Origin: Bugulina stolonifera
Lineage: Eukaryota > Bryozoa > Gymnolaemata > Cheilostomatida > Bugulidae
NCBI GenBank assembly: GCA_935421135.1
Contig: OW285197.1
Coordinates: forward strand, 13,335,223 to 13,399,222
Length of the DNA stretch: 64,000 nt
Direction: 5' to 3'
A program made the position numbers and the translations under genes. Positions 1 to 14,900 of this stretch are shown here, in pieces (within the stretch, counting starts at the first letter, position 1; every line of letters starts with the position of its first letter). A model generated the notes under the pieces. That model did not search any database, was not told the origin of the DNA, and was given only the letters and a program-made list of their open reading frames with translations.

Positions 1-1470
1 AAATACATAACTATGAGCAAATAATGAAATAAAGCTGTAGACTACATTCTTAACAGTTATGAATGGGTGGTGCACATAAGCTTGAAACACAGTCTAAGCT
101 TTATTTAATCCTCAACAAATTTTCAAGGAGGCTATGATGTCCAAATATTGGTTGAGTTGGGGGGTGTCCAGTGATGGTATTTGGATCTCAGTCTACAATT
201 GCATAATTTTTGCAAAAACTACATGACTACAATAATATTGTATAAGGAAATACTAAGGCTTAGTTTTGGGGGCCCCTAATAGGGACACAGTAATAAGACT
301 TGATACTGTATAAACTCACTCTAAGCCACCTCTGAGTTTTCATGGAGGTTATAATATCAAATAATGTCAGTTGAAAGGGGGTATCCATGTGATGCCCAGT
401 GATGATGCTGTTCAGTATTTATTAGGCTACAGTCATGTAGATCACAGTCTACAAATGCATTGCCCCCAGAAGATGAGGGCCCATTACTCATATACATGTA
501 ATTATGTTATTTTATGTATGTTATTGTACTTAGCACACTATATTATTTAGATAATGTACTGTGTATGGATTGTTTCCAATAGTTGCTTTTTGTTATGTAA
601 AAAAACTTCATAAAATTGTAAGAGATAGGCAAGAATGATTTTTGATATTTTATGTTACTTTTACATACAATGTATTGTATTATAATAACACAATAAAACT
701 GTACATATTATATATTGCACAAAAGGTTATATAGCCAGGTGATTTAACAAATTACAATGGTGATATAAATATTCATGGGCAACATTGTTGTAAATCTAGA
801 GAACCCATGCTATTCATTGGGCTTAATTATATAGTAAGTAAAATAAAGCCTCACACTATGTAGACTAAGGTCCACTCAATGAAAACTAATAGTTGTAAAT
901 GGATGCTGTATATTTGAAACACAGTCTAGGCTTTTTTTATAAAAGCTTCAACAAATTTTTAAGGAGGCTATGTTATCAAAATGTATTGGTTTAAGGGGGG
1001 TGTCCAGTGATGGCATTTGGATCACAGTCTACAATTGCCCCCAGAAGAATAATTTTGATCAAAAAATATACATAACTATAAGTAAATAATGAATAAAACT
1101 GTAGACTAAGTTCTTAACAATTATGAATGGGTGATGTACATATGCCTGAAACACAGTCTAGGCTTTATTTAAAACATGGCTTCAACAAAATTTCAAGGAG
1201 GCTATACTATCAAAATATATTGGTTTAAGGGGGGTGTTCAGTGGTGGCATTTGGATCGCAGTCTACAAATTGCATAATTTTGGCAAAAAATACATCATAC
1301 CTACAATATTGTATAAGGAAATACTAAGGCTTAGTTTTAGAGGCCCCTAATAGGGACACAGTAATAAGACTTGAGACTGTATAAACTCACTCTAAGCCAC
1401 CTCTGAATTTTCATGAAGGTTATAATATCAAATAATGTCAGTTGAAAGGGGGTGTCTATCTGGTGCCCAG
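1..1470. repeat. Diverged tandem/segmental duplication, non-coding
   Basis: Bases 1-470 recur in diverged form at about 1,063-1,462, and part recurs again at 840-1,060. Shared landmarks are a block ending AACACAGTCTA (near 95, 935 and 1,160), a block with AAGGAGGCTAT (near 126, 961 and 1,197), and the segment around GGCCCCTAATAGGGACACAG at 270 and 1,345. No long ORF or splice-consistent exon is visible. It looks like an old dispersed repeat family duplicated locally; the family is not recognised. Confidence 0.7.
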
Positions 1471-1929
1471 TAAAGTCACTGTGCTATACCCTGTTCCAGT
1501 CTGATCCATAATAATACTAATTATCTCTTCAGCTCAATCTACTGAAACCAGCTAATATTACTTAGATAGTATACTATACTATACTATACTGTGTGTCATA
1601 CTGTGTCAAACTAGTCTAACTCTGTCATACTGGGTTCTAGTCTGATCCATATTATGGTGCTAATGTCACTTCAGCATGAGGCAGCTCCGCTATCAATTTA
1701 TACCTAAATTGAAACCAGGTTTTACTTGGATAGATTCTTATTATTGCAGTGTTCTATACTGTGTCATACTATAACCGTGGTACACTGGGTGATACTAACG
1801 GTTGGTTCTACAAACAAGAGTTGTCTTCTTTCGTTGTCCAATTATTACTAGAGAGAGCACAACTTCTCATCGTCAGAATTTGTCTAATATAATATAACCA
1901 TTGGGAAAAGCCCATACGCGAAAATTTAC
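1471..1929. other. Non-coding stretch with short TATAC-type simple repeats
   Basis: Low-complexity ACTAT/CATACTG repeats occur around 1,560-1,620 and 1,750-1,790. Nothing gene-like was seen. Confidence 0.5.
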
Positions 1930-3211
1930 TTTGTCTGGATCAATGTGCGCAGGTTTGACCGAAAGTAGTGGCCCGTTTGGACACAATTTGACTCGTGTAC
2001 ATCGGGAAGATGTCTGATCACCAAAGCTTTTTTCGGTTAAATCAATGTGCGCATGTTTGACCGAAAGTAGTGGCCTGTTTGGACGCAGTTTAATGCATGT
2101 ACATCGGGACACATCGGGGAAGATGTCTGATCACTCAAGCTTTTTTCGTTTAAATCAATGTGCGCATGTTTGACAGAGAGTAGTGGCCTGTTTGGACGCC
2201 AGTTTAATGCATGTACATCGGGACACATCGGAGAAGATGTCTGATCACTCAAGCTTTTTTCGTTTAAATCAATGTGCGTAAGTTTGACAGAGAGTAGTGG
2301 CCTGTTTGGACGCAGTTTAATGCATGTACATCGAGACACATCGGGGAAGATGTCTGATCACTCAAGCTTTTTTCGTTTAAATCAATGTGCGCATGTTTGA
2401 CCGAAAGTAGTGGCCTGTTTGGACGCAGTTTAATGCATGTACATCGGGACACATCGGGGAAGATGTCTGATCACTCAAGCTTTTTTCGTTTAAATCAATG
2501 TGCGCATGTTTGACAGAGAGTAGTGGCCTGTTTGGACGCAGTTTAATGCATGTACATCGGGACACATCGGGGAAGATGTCTGATCACTCAAGCTTTTTTC
2601 GTTTAAATCAATGTGCGTAAGTTTGACAGAGAGTAGTGGCCTGTTTGGACGCAGTTTAATGCATGTACATCGAGACACATCGGGGAAGATGTCTGATCAC
2701 TCAAGCTTTTTTCGTTTAAATCAATGTGCGCATGTTTGACCGAAAGTAGTGGCCTGTTTGGACGCAGTTTAATGCATGTACATCGGGACACATCGGGGAA
2801 GATGTCTGATCACTCAAGCTTTTTTCGTTTAAATCAATGTGCGCATGTTTGACAGAGAGTAGTGGCCTGTTTGGACGCAGTTTAATGCATGTACATCGGG
2901 ACACATCGGGGAAGATGTCTGATCACTCAAGCTTTTTTCGTCTAAATCAATGTGCGTAAGTTTGACAGAGAGTAGTGGCCTGTTTGGACGCAGTTTGATG
3001 CATGTACATCGGGACACATCGGGGAAAATGTCTGATCACTCAAGCTTTTGTCGTTTAAATCAACGTGCGCAAGTTTGACCGAGAGTAGTGGCCCGTTTGG
3101 ACACAGTTTGACTCGTGTACATCGGGAAGATGTCTGATCGCTCAAGCTTTTTTCGTCTGAATCAATGTGCGCAAGTTTGACCGAGAGTAGTGGCTCGTTT
3201 GGACACAGTTA
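1930..3211. repeat. 113-bp satellite array with trimeric higher-order structure
   Basis: About twelve head-to-tail copies of a 113-bp unit; identical landmarks recur at 2,037, 2,264, 2,377, 2,490, 2,603, 2,716, 2,829 and 2,942. Three unit types alternate in order: CGCATGTTTGACCGAAAG, then CGCATGTTTGACAGAGAG, then CGTAAGTTTGACAGAGAG, giving a 339-bp higher-order period repeated three times (2,038-2,376, 2,377-2,715, 2,716-3,054). Units at both edges are about 11 bp shorter because they lack a duplicated ACACATCGGGG segment. The short minus-strand ORFs here are by-products of the repeat. Confidence 0.9.
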
Positions 3212-4302
3212 GGGAAAGAGTAAATTGAGTTGAGAGCAAATGATGTGACATTGTTTTCGATATTCCAAGTATATTTCTAAAACGAAATCCATCACTCACT
3301 GCATTGTGGCATCCAGAGTAGATGAACCAAATTTTATTGTTACATTTAATTATCAAAAACTACAAGCCAAGAATGATCTAGTTAGCACCTGTTTCTGTTA
3401 TGTGCTTAATATAGAGAATGAATGACCATATTACAAAAACATAACTATCATAGACCACTCCTTGCATAGACAGACATACGTGTAGCACCATTATGAAACA
3501 TAGATATATATTATATTATAGTTTCAGACAAGAGTCAACAGAGGACCTAAGATTCTCAACACAAGGTGACGGGTGGATTGCCGCTTGTCCCTCAAAAGAT
3601 CGCTACTACTAGTGACAACCATAGGCTAAGATGGAATAACATTGCAACTGTTGATATACTGCACTAACTAATCTTCAGTGTTTATGTACAAAAATTACCA
3701 TGATGCTTCGGAGGGGTGAATAAACTATATTAAATTCAAAAATTTAGTTTTACAATTATATTATTTCATATCATTTATTTTATTGTCATACATGTTTATA
3801 TTTAACCTTCAGCTACAGTCAACAACTAAAACTTTCACTGTTGGTTTATCCACACACACTCTTATTGTTTACCAATCCACCAATAAGGATTGATGTTTCA
3901 AACTAATCAGCCAATTGTATAGCCTGATGGAAGTCTATGTGAAACAGACAAGTCTTGGTTCAAATGCTTTGTGTGTAGATTCTACATCCCCTTGTATCAG
4001 GAACCTGTACTGGTTCATCCAGAAAGGCCTTGCTAACCAACTGGTGTAACTTTTATAAACGATCTTTATTAGTGCCACACCCTAATTAATGTTGGCCTCT
4101 TGCTCTAAAATTTACACACACAAGTTAAAAGTTTGCCAACCACATCAATGTTAATACATAAAACAATATTAAAATACCTTGGATTAATAATACACATAAA
4201 ATAACACAGATAAAAGTAATACAGGCACTTACATTGTACATTAAAACATAGACACAGTTACTTTTATCCAACCACATTGTCTGAAACACAGTACTCTACT
4301 GC
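3212..4302. other. Intergenic, no gene recognised
   Basis: No ORF or splice-consistent exon was found. A minus-strand AATAAA (TTTATT at 4,065-4,070 on the plus strand) lies about 235 bp beyond the stop of the candidate terminal exon at 4,303 and could be its polyadenylation signal. Confidence 0.4.
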
Positions 4303-4830
4303 TTAAAGCCAGCTTTCCCAGATACATGCTGGGCCAAGCACAGCTAGCCGCCTGACACACCCTGGAGCAATGTCTACTACTGGTAAGTGTTCGGCCATCT
4401 TTGTATCAATCTCAATCACTGTCTGAGCTTCTGATGACTTGGCGTACTGAAGTATAAAACAATGGAACTATGGGTAAGGGAAGGTATAAGATTGGCTGAA
4501 AATAATTTTATGAAGTCAATTAAAATCTAACTACCAGTATCCATAGCAACAGGGGATACCAGGTATATTAATAGCAACTGATATATTACAGTATAATGAC
4601 AACAGGAGAGGATAACTCTTTATCTCCAGCAGTGTATAGTATAATATAACTGATTCTTTCTACAGAGTTTCTGCATCTGTAAACATAAAACATGATAGTG
4701 CTATCTTTAGTAATATACAACTGAACTGGGCAATTTCACTGTAACAAATTTGAAGTTGTCTTTCCATACCATACCTTGTTTACCATTAGCCCCTCTTTAG
4801 GTCCTAGTTCTCCTACAGGTCCTTTAGGGA
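4303..4830 (-). CDS. Candidate alternative 3' exons of the LamG/PAN gene (or an orphan terminal exon)
   Basis: Two stretches look like exons. One is 4,775-4,830, with an acceptor ending CCACTAG and a donor AAG|GTATGG; it encodes a Gly/Pro-rich VPKGPVGELGPKEG segment. The other is 4,303-4,446, with acceptor ATACTTCAG and 47 codons to a TAA, ending LAVLGPACIWESWL. The phases are compatible: exon 20 of the LamG gene (5,820-5,957) ends in phase 1, the 56-nt exon takes phase 1 to phase 0, and the last exon opens in phase 0. They could therefore replace the regular last exon (5,540-5,664). A candidate poly(A) signal follows at 4,065-4,070. I do not recognise the sequence, and it could be a decayed exon. 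Confidence 0.35.
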
Positions 4831-4886
4831 CTAGTGGACCATTTGTATAAGTAGTAGAGATACATATATAGTGATGTTGGACAGTA

Positions 4887-5065
4887 TATGGCTACATGTA
4901 TGTCTATATACCATATCATGTGTACAGTATATGGCTACATGTATGTCTATATACAGTATCACATGTACAGTATATAGCTACATGTATGCCTATATACCAT
5001 GTCATGTGTACAGTATATAGCTACATGTATGCCTATATACCATATCATGTGTACAGTATAGTTAC
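4887..5065. repeat. About 43-bp tandem repeat, 4 copies
   Basis: The unit contains CTACATGTATG, CTATATACCAT and ATGTGTACAGTATA, and recurs at about 4,892, 4,935, 4,978 and 5,021. It lies 3' of the LamG/PAN gene's regular stop. Confidence 0.8.
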
Positions 5066-5332
5066 ATGTGTATAGGATGAGAAGGCTGTACTTGGGATCA
5101 GGGTCAAATGATGATAATGTGTCCGAGAATGAAAACAATACCCAATCAGAGGCCGGTGTTGAGGAAGTGGACCAATCAGAGTCCAGTGATGAGGAAGTGG
5201 ACTAATCAGAGTCCAGTGGGGAAGAGGAGAGTGACACAGTTTCAAATAGCAAACTTGATGATGATGAAGCATATGCTCTACAGTTACTCAAGGGGAGATA
5301 ACAGATAAATATTACTTGTACGTGTATATAAC

Positions 5333-5334
<2 letters not shown>

Positions 5335-5364
<30 letters not shown>
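5335..5364. repeat. (AT)n microsatellite
   Basis: An uninterrupted AT dinucleotide run of about 30 bp, located 3' of the LamG/PAN stop codon. Confidence 0.9.
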
Positions 5365-5371
<7 letters not shown>

Positions 5372-5539
5372 ATAGATGAATAAATGTAGATTTAGATATC
5401 ACAGTTCAAACAAATTTATGTGTTTGGAGTTGTGTTCTCTTATACTCTATAACTGGTTGGGTTGGATCCAGGGTACAGCAGCACCCCCCCCTCACAGTTC
5501 ATCACAAACACATAGAACTCTGACTATTTCATTGTCTAC

Positions 5540-5957
5540 TCAGTAGAACAATCTCCAAGGTTTGACCATTTTCTCAAGATATTCATCACCAGTCTCTGTG
5601 TAGTCACTGTCTGTCAACTCATCTCTTCTACTTCCTGTCAAATCACATTCTCCTGACCCATAACCTACCCAAATACACATTACAACAAGATTAGTCTGCT
5701 CTACTGTAACCAACCCAAATACTAAACCATATGCTAGAAAATTTCACAATACAGATGATAACTTGACCTCTGCTCTCCAAATGAGAGTGAGTTAGCTATA
5801 AGAGTGAGAATCATCTCACCAATAGACAAACACTGTCCATCTCTCTGACATTGTGTAGCGCAGTGAGTCAATGAGTTTGATTTTAGTACATAGTCAGGCT
5901 GATCCATACTCATCCCTTTTCCTACATTTCTATGTCTTGTGTATATCGACTGTAGCA
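5540..5957 (-). other. PAN/apple-like domain, C-terminus (exons 20-21)
   Basis: Residues about 908-994. The cysteine pattern in SLTHCATQCQRDGQCLSI, followed by GYGSGECDLTGSRRDEL, resembles the central and last cysteines of PAN/apple domains, which bind proteins or sugars. The stop TGA is at 5,540-5,542, preceded by KPWRLFY. Confidence 0.65.
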
Positions 5958-8900
5958 CTACAATCATTGACTACATTTGCATGCCTAGCCTCTAATCAAA
6001 CACAGCTGCATTTGGTCATTCTGAACATTTGGATGTCAGTGTGGATGTATGAGTAGATTCCTTAATTACCAAGTTGGCATGCAATGATAATTACAAACTC
6101 CTACTAACTACAAACTACTAGCTACTAACTACTAAGTATTCCATGGATATGGCCTCTTAAAATCAAACTAGACTCTAGACTGAGCTCTTACCTTCAGTGT
6201 TACACAGTGACATAGTACTTGGGATTTGTTCCTTACTCAAAGCCATGTCATATAGCTGGACACAGGCTATTGAATGGTCACTTTTCCACTGAGATGTGTT
6301 GATGGATACACCAGCAGTATCAAAGTCCATAAGACCTCCCAGTACTATTGGACGGAATGTCTTCAGTATGTGACGATTGGTTCTACAAATATAATAGGAG
6401 TTGTCTTTTCTTTGGTCCATATATGACCATAGAGAGCACAACTTCTCAGCATAGGAATTTGCCTTGCAGCAGGTGAAGGTGACTCAATTTCATCTGAGTT
6501 ATAAATGAAACTCCCAAGATGGTTATTGACGTGAGATTTTGCTTGCCAGAATTCAAGGTCACTAGCAGCTATAGTAGCTCTGGGAAGTTAACATAGTTAA
6601 ATATACTTGGGATACACAATATTATTATTATTAAATTTTCATAAATTGCTAAAAGCTTTTCCACAGTTCTGGGTATTTATTTTCATGCATGTAAGATTTT
6701 TGTACCAGTTTGTGTCGAATCACGATATGATGTTAGAAGTGAACTAGCAGCAGGTTCCAGGGTCGTAGCTTGCTTTGAATTGACTCACCTTTGAGTGTCC
6801 TTGAGTTCACCGTTGAGATAAAGTGAAGTGGATTTACCCAGGAAGTCGTGAACCACTGAAATGTGTATCCACTGATCTCTCTGCAGACTGTGTGGAAACT
6901 CCTTTGGATCAGTGGATGAGGTCTGTATAACTACGTAAATACTATCCGCAGTAGCATCTGCTATTATACTAAATCCTACTTCTTCAGGGTCATCCTTGTT
7001 GACAAAGTCTAGAGAAACGGAGGGAGACGATGAGTTGAGAAAATGTGCATTTAGTGAGTAACTATGTTTGCAGACATTTAAATACTACACATTGTATGTT
7101 TAGTATGGTTAATAAACACATACAATCCACCTGTGCAAGTCAACCCACAATGCATCTATACATGACACACTTGACCTATATGCTCGCAAGCTGACCTACA
7201 TGTATTTATATGCAAAAGTTGGCCTATTTCATAAGTTCATACTTCAAGCTGTAAATGAACTGAATTTACTTCCCCCATAACATGAACATATTGTACATAT
7301 ATTATGGAGTTCACTGTTACCTGCATCTCGAGTTGGTCTCCAAGAGAAAATGTTTATCCGTCTGTCAGCAGGAAAGGAAGTGTGAATCTTAATCCACAGA
7401 CACACTGAGACTGAGAACCGTACGTGTAACCCTCGATGTTGAGGGACGTAGAGGGTAGCGTTCTCACTTGTTCCATCTAAAGTCGCAGCAGCTATGAAAC
7501 AGATACAGTACATGAGAAAAGTCGACAAATGTTGAAGGTTTCCAAATCTCCGCCTCTATCCTTGTGTGACTAATATATACAACTTGTTGCGTAACGGATA
7601 AATGTAAGTTTTGACCTACAATAGTAATGCAATATTCCATACTCACAGTTCTTCTGTCCATTAGGCCCCTCGTTACCAAATGCTATATTGCTATTGGCCA
7701 GCGGGACCAGGTCAGCTGATCTGCCCGTCAACTCTTTGTATCTATACTGATGGTTCATTGGCCAGAATCCTCTGGGATACGGCAGAGATTTGGTTCCACC
7801 TAATAGAACATTACCAACGGTAATTATAACATTGCTTGTGTCCGGTAGCCTATGACCTGGAGCGTAAGAATCTTCATTGGTTGGAGAGTGTACAACGCCG
7901 TTAGTAATGCTAAGTGGCTAAAACGTTATTTAGTTTAAGAATTTTACAGATCAAAGACGGCATATAACTTTCCAAAGCCACTGAGGGTGGTAAGATCTTA
8001 AATAGTTCAATTTGTAAACTTTCTTCACCAAAGGTTTAGTAGGTTTAGTACTTACTGGGTATATATAGCACATGCATTTAGTAGGTTTAGTACTTACTCG
8101 GCACGATACAAGCATCTCTGGTGTGTACAAACTGGCGGAGATGTAGAGCTTCAGTGTACAGCTGATAGCACTGTATAGCAGTGGCTCCACCCCTGTTAGT
8201 CAGGGTGGGGGAGGTGGGCAGGGTTACCTCTCTGTGCCCTATGTACTCAACTATAACAGGCTACAATAAGAACATCACATGTATATCTGCTCCAATTATA
8301 TCCATGATGTTACTAAACATTGTACAGTAGAAACTGAAGGCGTGTCATAAACAAATGACAAATAGAATATGAGCTCTGTCGTATATTAGCTACGAACACA
8401 AGAAATCAGTTGACTATGTGTCGTGATAAAACACACCTAATGAGTGACTATTGCAGTTAGTGATATGACTCCATGTGTACAACGTACTAGTATATAGTAC
8501 ACATGCATATACCAGTATATAGTATACATGTATACTATATACTAGTACCCTAAAAGCAGATACATTCTGCGAGTTTTAACTTTTGCGAATTTCGCGACTC
8601 GCAAATAATTTTCATCGCTATTAATATCTGCTTTCAATCTGATTTAAATAATTTCTGGTTTAAACAGACCATACATGCAGCTATATAGCTATATGATACA
8701 TAGTTTAATATTTTACAAAGCAGCAGGTATCTGCAATAACATAATTGGTAAGTAGCCTAGAGTAGGAGCTTAATCAGAGGATTTTTTTAACAAGCTATGG
8801 TAATTACTTTACCTCACAGGAGGGCTTACTGCACTATATAGGAGTCAGTTGCAGTTTTGTACTGTATGTAAGTGGGGTTTAAATCTGAGTAAACATAGAG

Positions 8901-11900
8901 CTTAGCTAAGCTTGGTTTTAATGCTGAAATATGCTTAAACATCAATTTTGGGACTTAACAAATTTCGGCTATATTTGCTAAATATTTCTATCGCAAATCG
9001 CTCCAGGATTAGCAGGATTAGCAAACTCGCGAAACTTTTTTCCGCGAAATATTTCTGCTTTTAGGGTATATAGTATACATGTGTACAACCTATTAGTACA
9101 TAGTACACATGACTATTCACTCACGTCTCCATCTATATATACAGTTAGAACTCCAAGGTCACCTTCATAAACGGCTCCAAGCCAAGTAAACTCTTCTGTA
9201 TCAGCTATCACTGTGTAGGTATAGTACACCTCACTGTTGAATCTATGTGTACGTGTACATGTATATATGATTAGTTACAAGTATTATCGACGATAAATAG
9301 GATTTGTCTACTCCTGTACTACATATGAAGAGAGAGAATGACTCTAAAATACACCCCGCTATTTGTACTTGAGACTAAGTGCAAAGCATACATGTATAAT
9401 ATAATATATAGATGAATGGAAAATTCCACATTTCGAATAACATAAAGTAGTTGATCTCTTTCGAACACTAATTCAATGTGAAAACTAATATAACAGACAA
9501 TCACGCTATGTACTACACTGCATGTCTTACACTATCACCTTACAGTCTATACTCGACCAGACACCTACCTGATAGTGACATTACGATATGTAAGGGAGAT
9601 AACTCCCTCTAACAGATCGATATCTGTGCCAGAGTGAGGCTGGATATGTACAGCTAGAGTAAACATGTTATCTGTGGTAGTAGTGGCTGCTGCCGGTAGT
9701 GTCAGCGTCTGATCTGTATCCAGTAGAAGTGCCTGCTCTGGTCTGTGTCGGTAGCCTGAGAAAGAGAACAGTTAGTATATGTGCAGGTAATGGCCCTGAC
9801 CTCAAAGTGTTATATGTGCAGGTAAGGGCCGTGACCTCAAAGGTATGTAAATGTCTCTTCTATTACGAGTGATTCAGTAATGTGATTCATGAAACAAGTG
9901 ACTCTTACAATGTGTTTGTAAAACTAAAGCTTACTCTACATCAACCACCGTGCTGTGTAACTAATGCAATGAAGTGGTAATTAGTTATATCACTTGATCA
10001 CTAAAAATTGGCGATCAAGTAAAATATGAATGACTGAAGAGGAAACAGTGACTGGGAAGATATGCCCCGCCCACAACTTACTGTGCATACAATTTGAGAA
10101 AAGATGTCATTGAACCAGGTGCCCTGCTACTACTACAGATGTTCTTACTGCTACATGTATGCCTTACCATCAACAAAGGTCAAGGTTGATGTAGAACTTG
10201 TAGCTGTCTTCAGTTTCTTCTTGTCTCTCAGTCCAGTTACTCTGCTGAATGGGAACATCCACTTAGCTGGTGGTCTGTAGGACTTGTGTACAGCCTCACA
10301 CTCCTTCTTTACCTTGCTCAGGGAGTTGGGACTGAGCGGGTGATCAAACCATTGAACACAGGCTAGGTATGTGTCTCTAGACCTAATAGATACATTCTCA
10401 TTGAAATAGTATTACAGTAATACAGTATTACATGTTGTATTACAGTAATACAGTATCACATGTTGTATTACAGTAATACGGTATTACATGTTGTATTACA
10501 TGTTGTATTGCAGTAATACAGTATTACATGTTGTATTACAGTAATGTAGAGCAGTATAACACAATGTGATTAATAATACAAAATAATGGAGTGCATCTAT
10601 CTCTAATCATGTACCTGTACACTGAAATAGAGATCAATTAATGAAGTGTTCTACACGCTCATTCTACTATTGATTACAATACTGCATGTACAACCTACAG
10701 TTGCCATAATTGAGGGTACAAACTACCAGTAAAGGATATGTGCATTCACCTACCCACTCCAGCCATTAGGCCAACCGACCAATGACAGTACTGGACCAAT
10801 CTTAGTCACATGACTGCCGATATCTGTAGATGCATGCAGGATGTCATTGATGTACAGGTAAGCCATTCCTGTAAACATAGACCATGTTTATGGTAATCCA
10901 CTAATAGTAAAACATAAGTATATAAACATTCCAGGTACAAGTGTAGATACATACACACCAGCTATATTATATACCTATACCATAGTCATAACTGACAGCT
11001 ATATTATATACCTATACCATAGTCATAACTGACAGCTATATTATATACCTATACCATAGTCATAACTGACAGCTATATTATATACCTATACCATAGTCAT
11101 AACTGACAGCTATATTATATACCTATACCATAGTCATAACTGACAGCTATATTATATACCTAGACCATAGTCATAACTGACAGTTATATTATATACCTAT
11201 ACCATAGTCATAACTGACAGCTATATTATATACCTATACCATAGTCATAACTGACAGCTATATTATATACCTATACCATAGTCATAACTGACAGCTATAT
11301 TATATACCTATACCATAGTCATAACTGACAGCTATATTATATACCTATACCATAGTCATAACTTACAGCTATATTATATACCTATACGATAGTCATAACT
11401 GACAGCTATATTATATACCTAGACCATAGTCATAACTGACAGCTATATTATATACCTATACCATAGTCATAACTGACAGCTATATTATATGCCTATACCA
11501 TAGTCATAACTGACAGCTATATTATATACCTATACCATAGTCATAACTGACAGTTATATTATATACCTATACCATAGTCATAACTGACAGCTATATTATA
11601 TACCTAGACCATAGTCATAACTGACAGCTATATTATATACCTATACCATAGTCATAACTGACAGCTATATTATATACCTAGACCATAGTCATAACTGACA
11701 GCTATATTATATGCCTATACCATAGTCATAACTGACAGCTATATTATATACCTAGACCATAGTCATAACTGACAGTTATATTATATACCTATACCATAGT
11801 CATAACTGACAGCTATATTATATACCTATACCATAGTCATAACTGACAGCTATATTATATACCTATACCATAGTCATAACTGACAGCTATATTATATACC

Positions 11901-14900
11901 TATACCATAGTCATAACTGACAGCTACATTATATACCTAGACCATAGTCATAACTGACAGCTATATTATATACCTATACCATAGTCATAACTGACAGCTA
12001 TATTATATACCTATACCATAGTCATAACTGACAGCTATATTATATACCTATACCATAGTCATAACTGACAGCTATATTATATACCTATACCATAGTCATA
12101 ACTGACAGCTATATTATATACCTAGACCATAGTCATAACTGACAGCTATATTATATACCTAGACCATAGTCATAACTGACAGCTATATTATATACCTACA
12201 CCATAGTCATAACTGACAGCTATATTATATACCTAGACCATAGTCATAACTGACAGCTATATTATATACCTATACCGATAGTCATAACTGACAGCTATAT
12301 TATATACCTATACCATAGTCATAACTGACAGCTATATTATATACCTATACCATAGTCATAACTGACAGCTATATTATATACCTATACCATAGTCATAACT
12401 GACAGCTATATTATATACCTAAACCATAGTCATAACTGACAGCTATATTATATACCTATACCATAGTCATAACTGACAGCTATATTATATACCTATACCA
12501 TAGTCATAACTGACAGCTATATTATATACCTATACCATAGTCATAACTGACAGCTATATTATATACCTATACCATAGTCATAACTGACAGCTATATTATA
12601 TACCTATACCATGGTCATAACTGACAGCTATATTATATACCTAGACCATAGTCATAACTGACAGCTATATTATATACCTATACCATAGTCATAACAGACA
12701 GCTATATTATATACCTATACCATAGTCATAACTGACAGCTATATTATATATCTATACCATAGTCATAACAGACAGCTATATTATATACCTATACCATAGT
12801 CATAACAGACAGCTATATTATATACCTATACCATAGTCATAACTGACAGCTATATTATATACCTATACCATAGTCATAACTGACAGCTATATTATATACC
12901 TAGACCATAGTCATAACTGACAGCTATATTATATACCTATACCATAGTCATAACAGACAGCTATATTATATACCTATACCATAGTCATAACTGACAGCTA
13001 TATTATATATCTATACCATAGTCATAACAGACAGCTATATTATATACCTATACCATAGTCATAACAGACAGCTATATTATATACCTATACCATAGTCATA
13101 ACTGACAGCTATATTATATACCTATACCATAGTCATAACTGACAGCTATATTATATACCTAGACCATAGTCATAACTGACAGCTATATTATATACCTATA
13201 CCATAGTCATAACAGACAGCTATATTATATACCTATACCATAGTCATAACTGACAGCTATATTATATATCTATACCATAGTCATAACTGACAGCTATATT
13301 ATATACCTAGACCATAGTCATAACTGACAGCTATATTATATACCTATACCATAGTCATAACTGACAGCTATATTATATACCTATACCATAGTCATAACTG
13401 ACAGCTATATTATATACCTATACCATAGTCATAACAGACAGCTATATTATATACCTATACCATAGTCATAACTGACAGCTATATTATATATCTATACCAT
13501 AGTCATAACAGACAGCTATATTATATACCTATACCATAGTCATAACAGACAGCTATATTATATACCTATACCATAGTCATAACTGACAGCTATATTATAT
13601 ACCTATACCATAGTCATAACTGACAGCTATATTATATACCTAGACCATAGTCATAACTGACAGCTATATTATATACCTATACCAATAGTTATAACTGACA
13701 GCTATATTATATACCTATACCATAGTCATAACCGACAGCTATATTATATACCTATACCATAGTCATAACTGACAGTTATATTATATACCTAGACCATAGT
13801 CATAACTGACAGTTATATTATATACTTAGACCATAGTCATAACTGACAGCTATATTATATACCTATACCATAGTCATAACTGACAGCTATATTATATACC
13901 TATACCATAGTCATAACTGACAGCTATATTATATACTTAGACCATAGTCATAACTGACAGCTACATTATATACCTATACCATAGTCATAACTGACAGCTA
14001 CATTATATACCTATACCATAGTCATAACTGACAGTTATATTATATACCTAGACCATAGTCATAACTGACAGTTATATTATATACCTATACCATAGTCATA
14101 ACTGACAGCTATATTATATACCTATACCATAGTCATAACTGACAGCTATATTATATATCTATACCATAGTCATAACTGACAGTTATATTATATACCTATA
14201 CCATAGTCATAACTGACAGTTATATTATATACCTAGACCATAGTCATAACTGACAGTTATATTATATACCTATACCATAGTCATAACTGACAGCTATATT
14301 ATATACCTATACCATAGTCATAACTGACAGCTATATTATATATCTATACCATAGTCATAACTGACAGTTATATTATATACCTATACCATAGTCATAACTG
14401 ACAGTTATATTATATACCTATATCATAGTCATAACTGACAGTTATATTATATACCTATACCATAGTCATAACTGACAGCTATATTATATACCTAACCCAT
14501 AGTCATAACTGACAGCTATATTATATACCTATACCATAGTCATAACTGACAGTTATATTATATACCTATACCATAGTCATAACTGACAGCTATATTATAT
14601 ACCTAGACCATAGTCATAACTGACAGCTATATTATATACCTATACCATAGTCATAACTGACAGCTATATTATATACTTAGACCATAGTCATAACTGACAG
14701 CTATATTATATACCTATACCAATAGTTATAACTGACAGCTATATTATATACCTATACCATAGTCATAACCGACAGCTATATTATATACCTATACCATAGT
14801 CATAACTGACAGCTATATTATATACCTATACCATAGTCATAACTGACAGTTATATTATATACCTAAACCATAGTCATAACTGACAGCTATATTATATACC

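Noticed and set aside
7647..7918. Longer exon 16 of the LamG/PAN gene starting at the acceptor near 7,918
   Set aside because: That acceptor puts the frame arriving from exon 15 into a stop codon; the acceptor at 7,799 keeps the frame and starts just before the LamG module.
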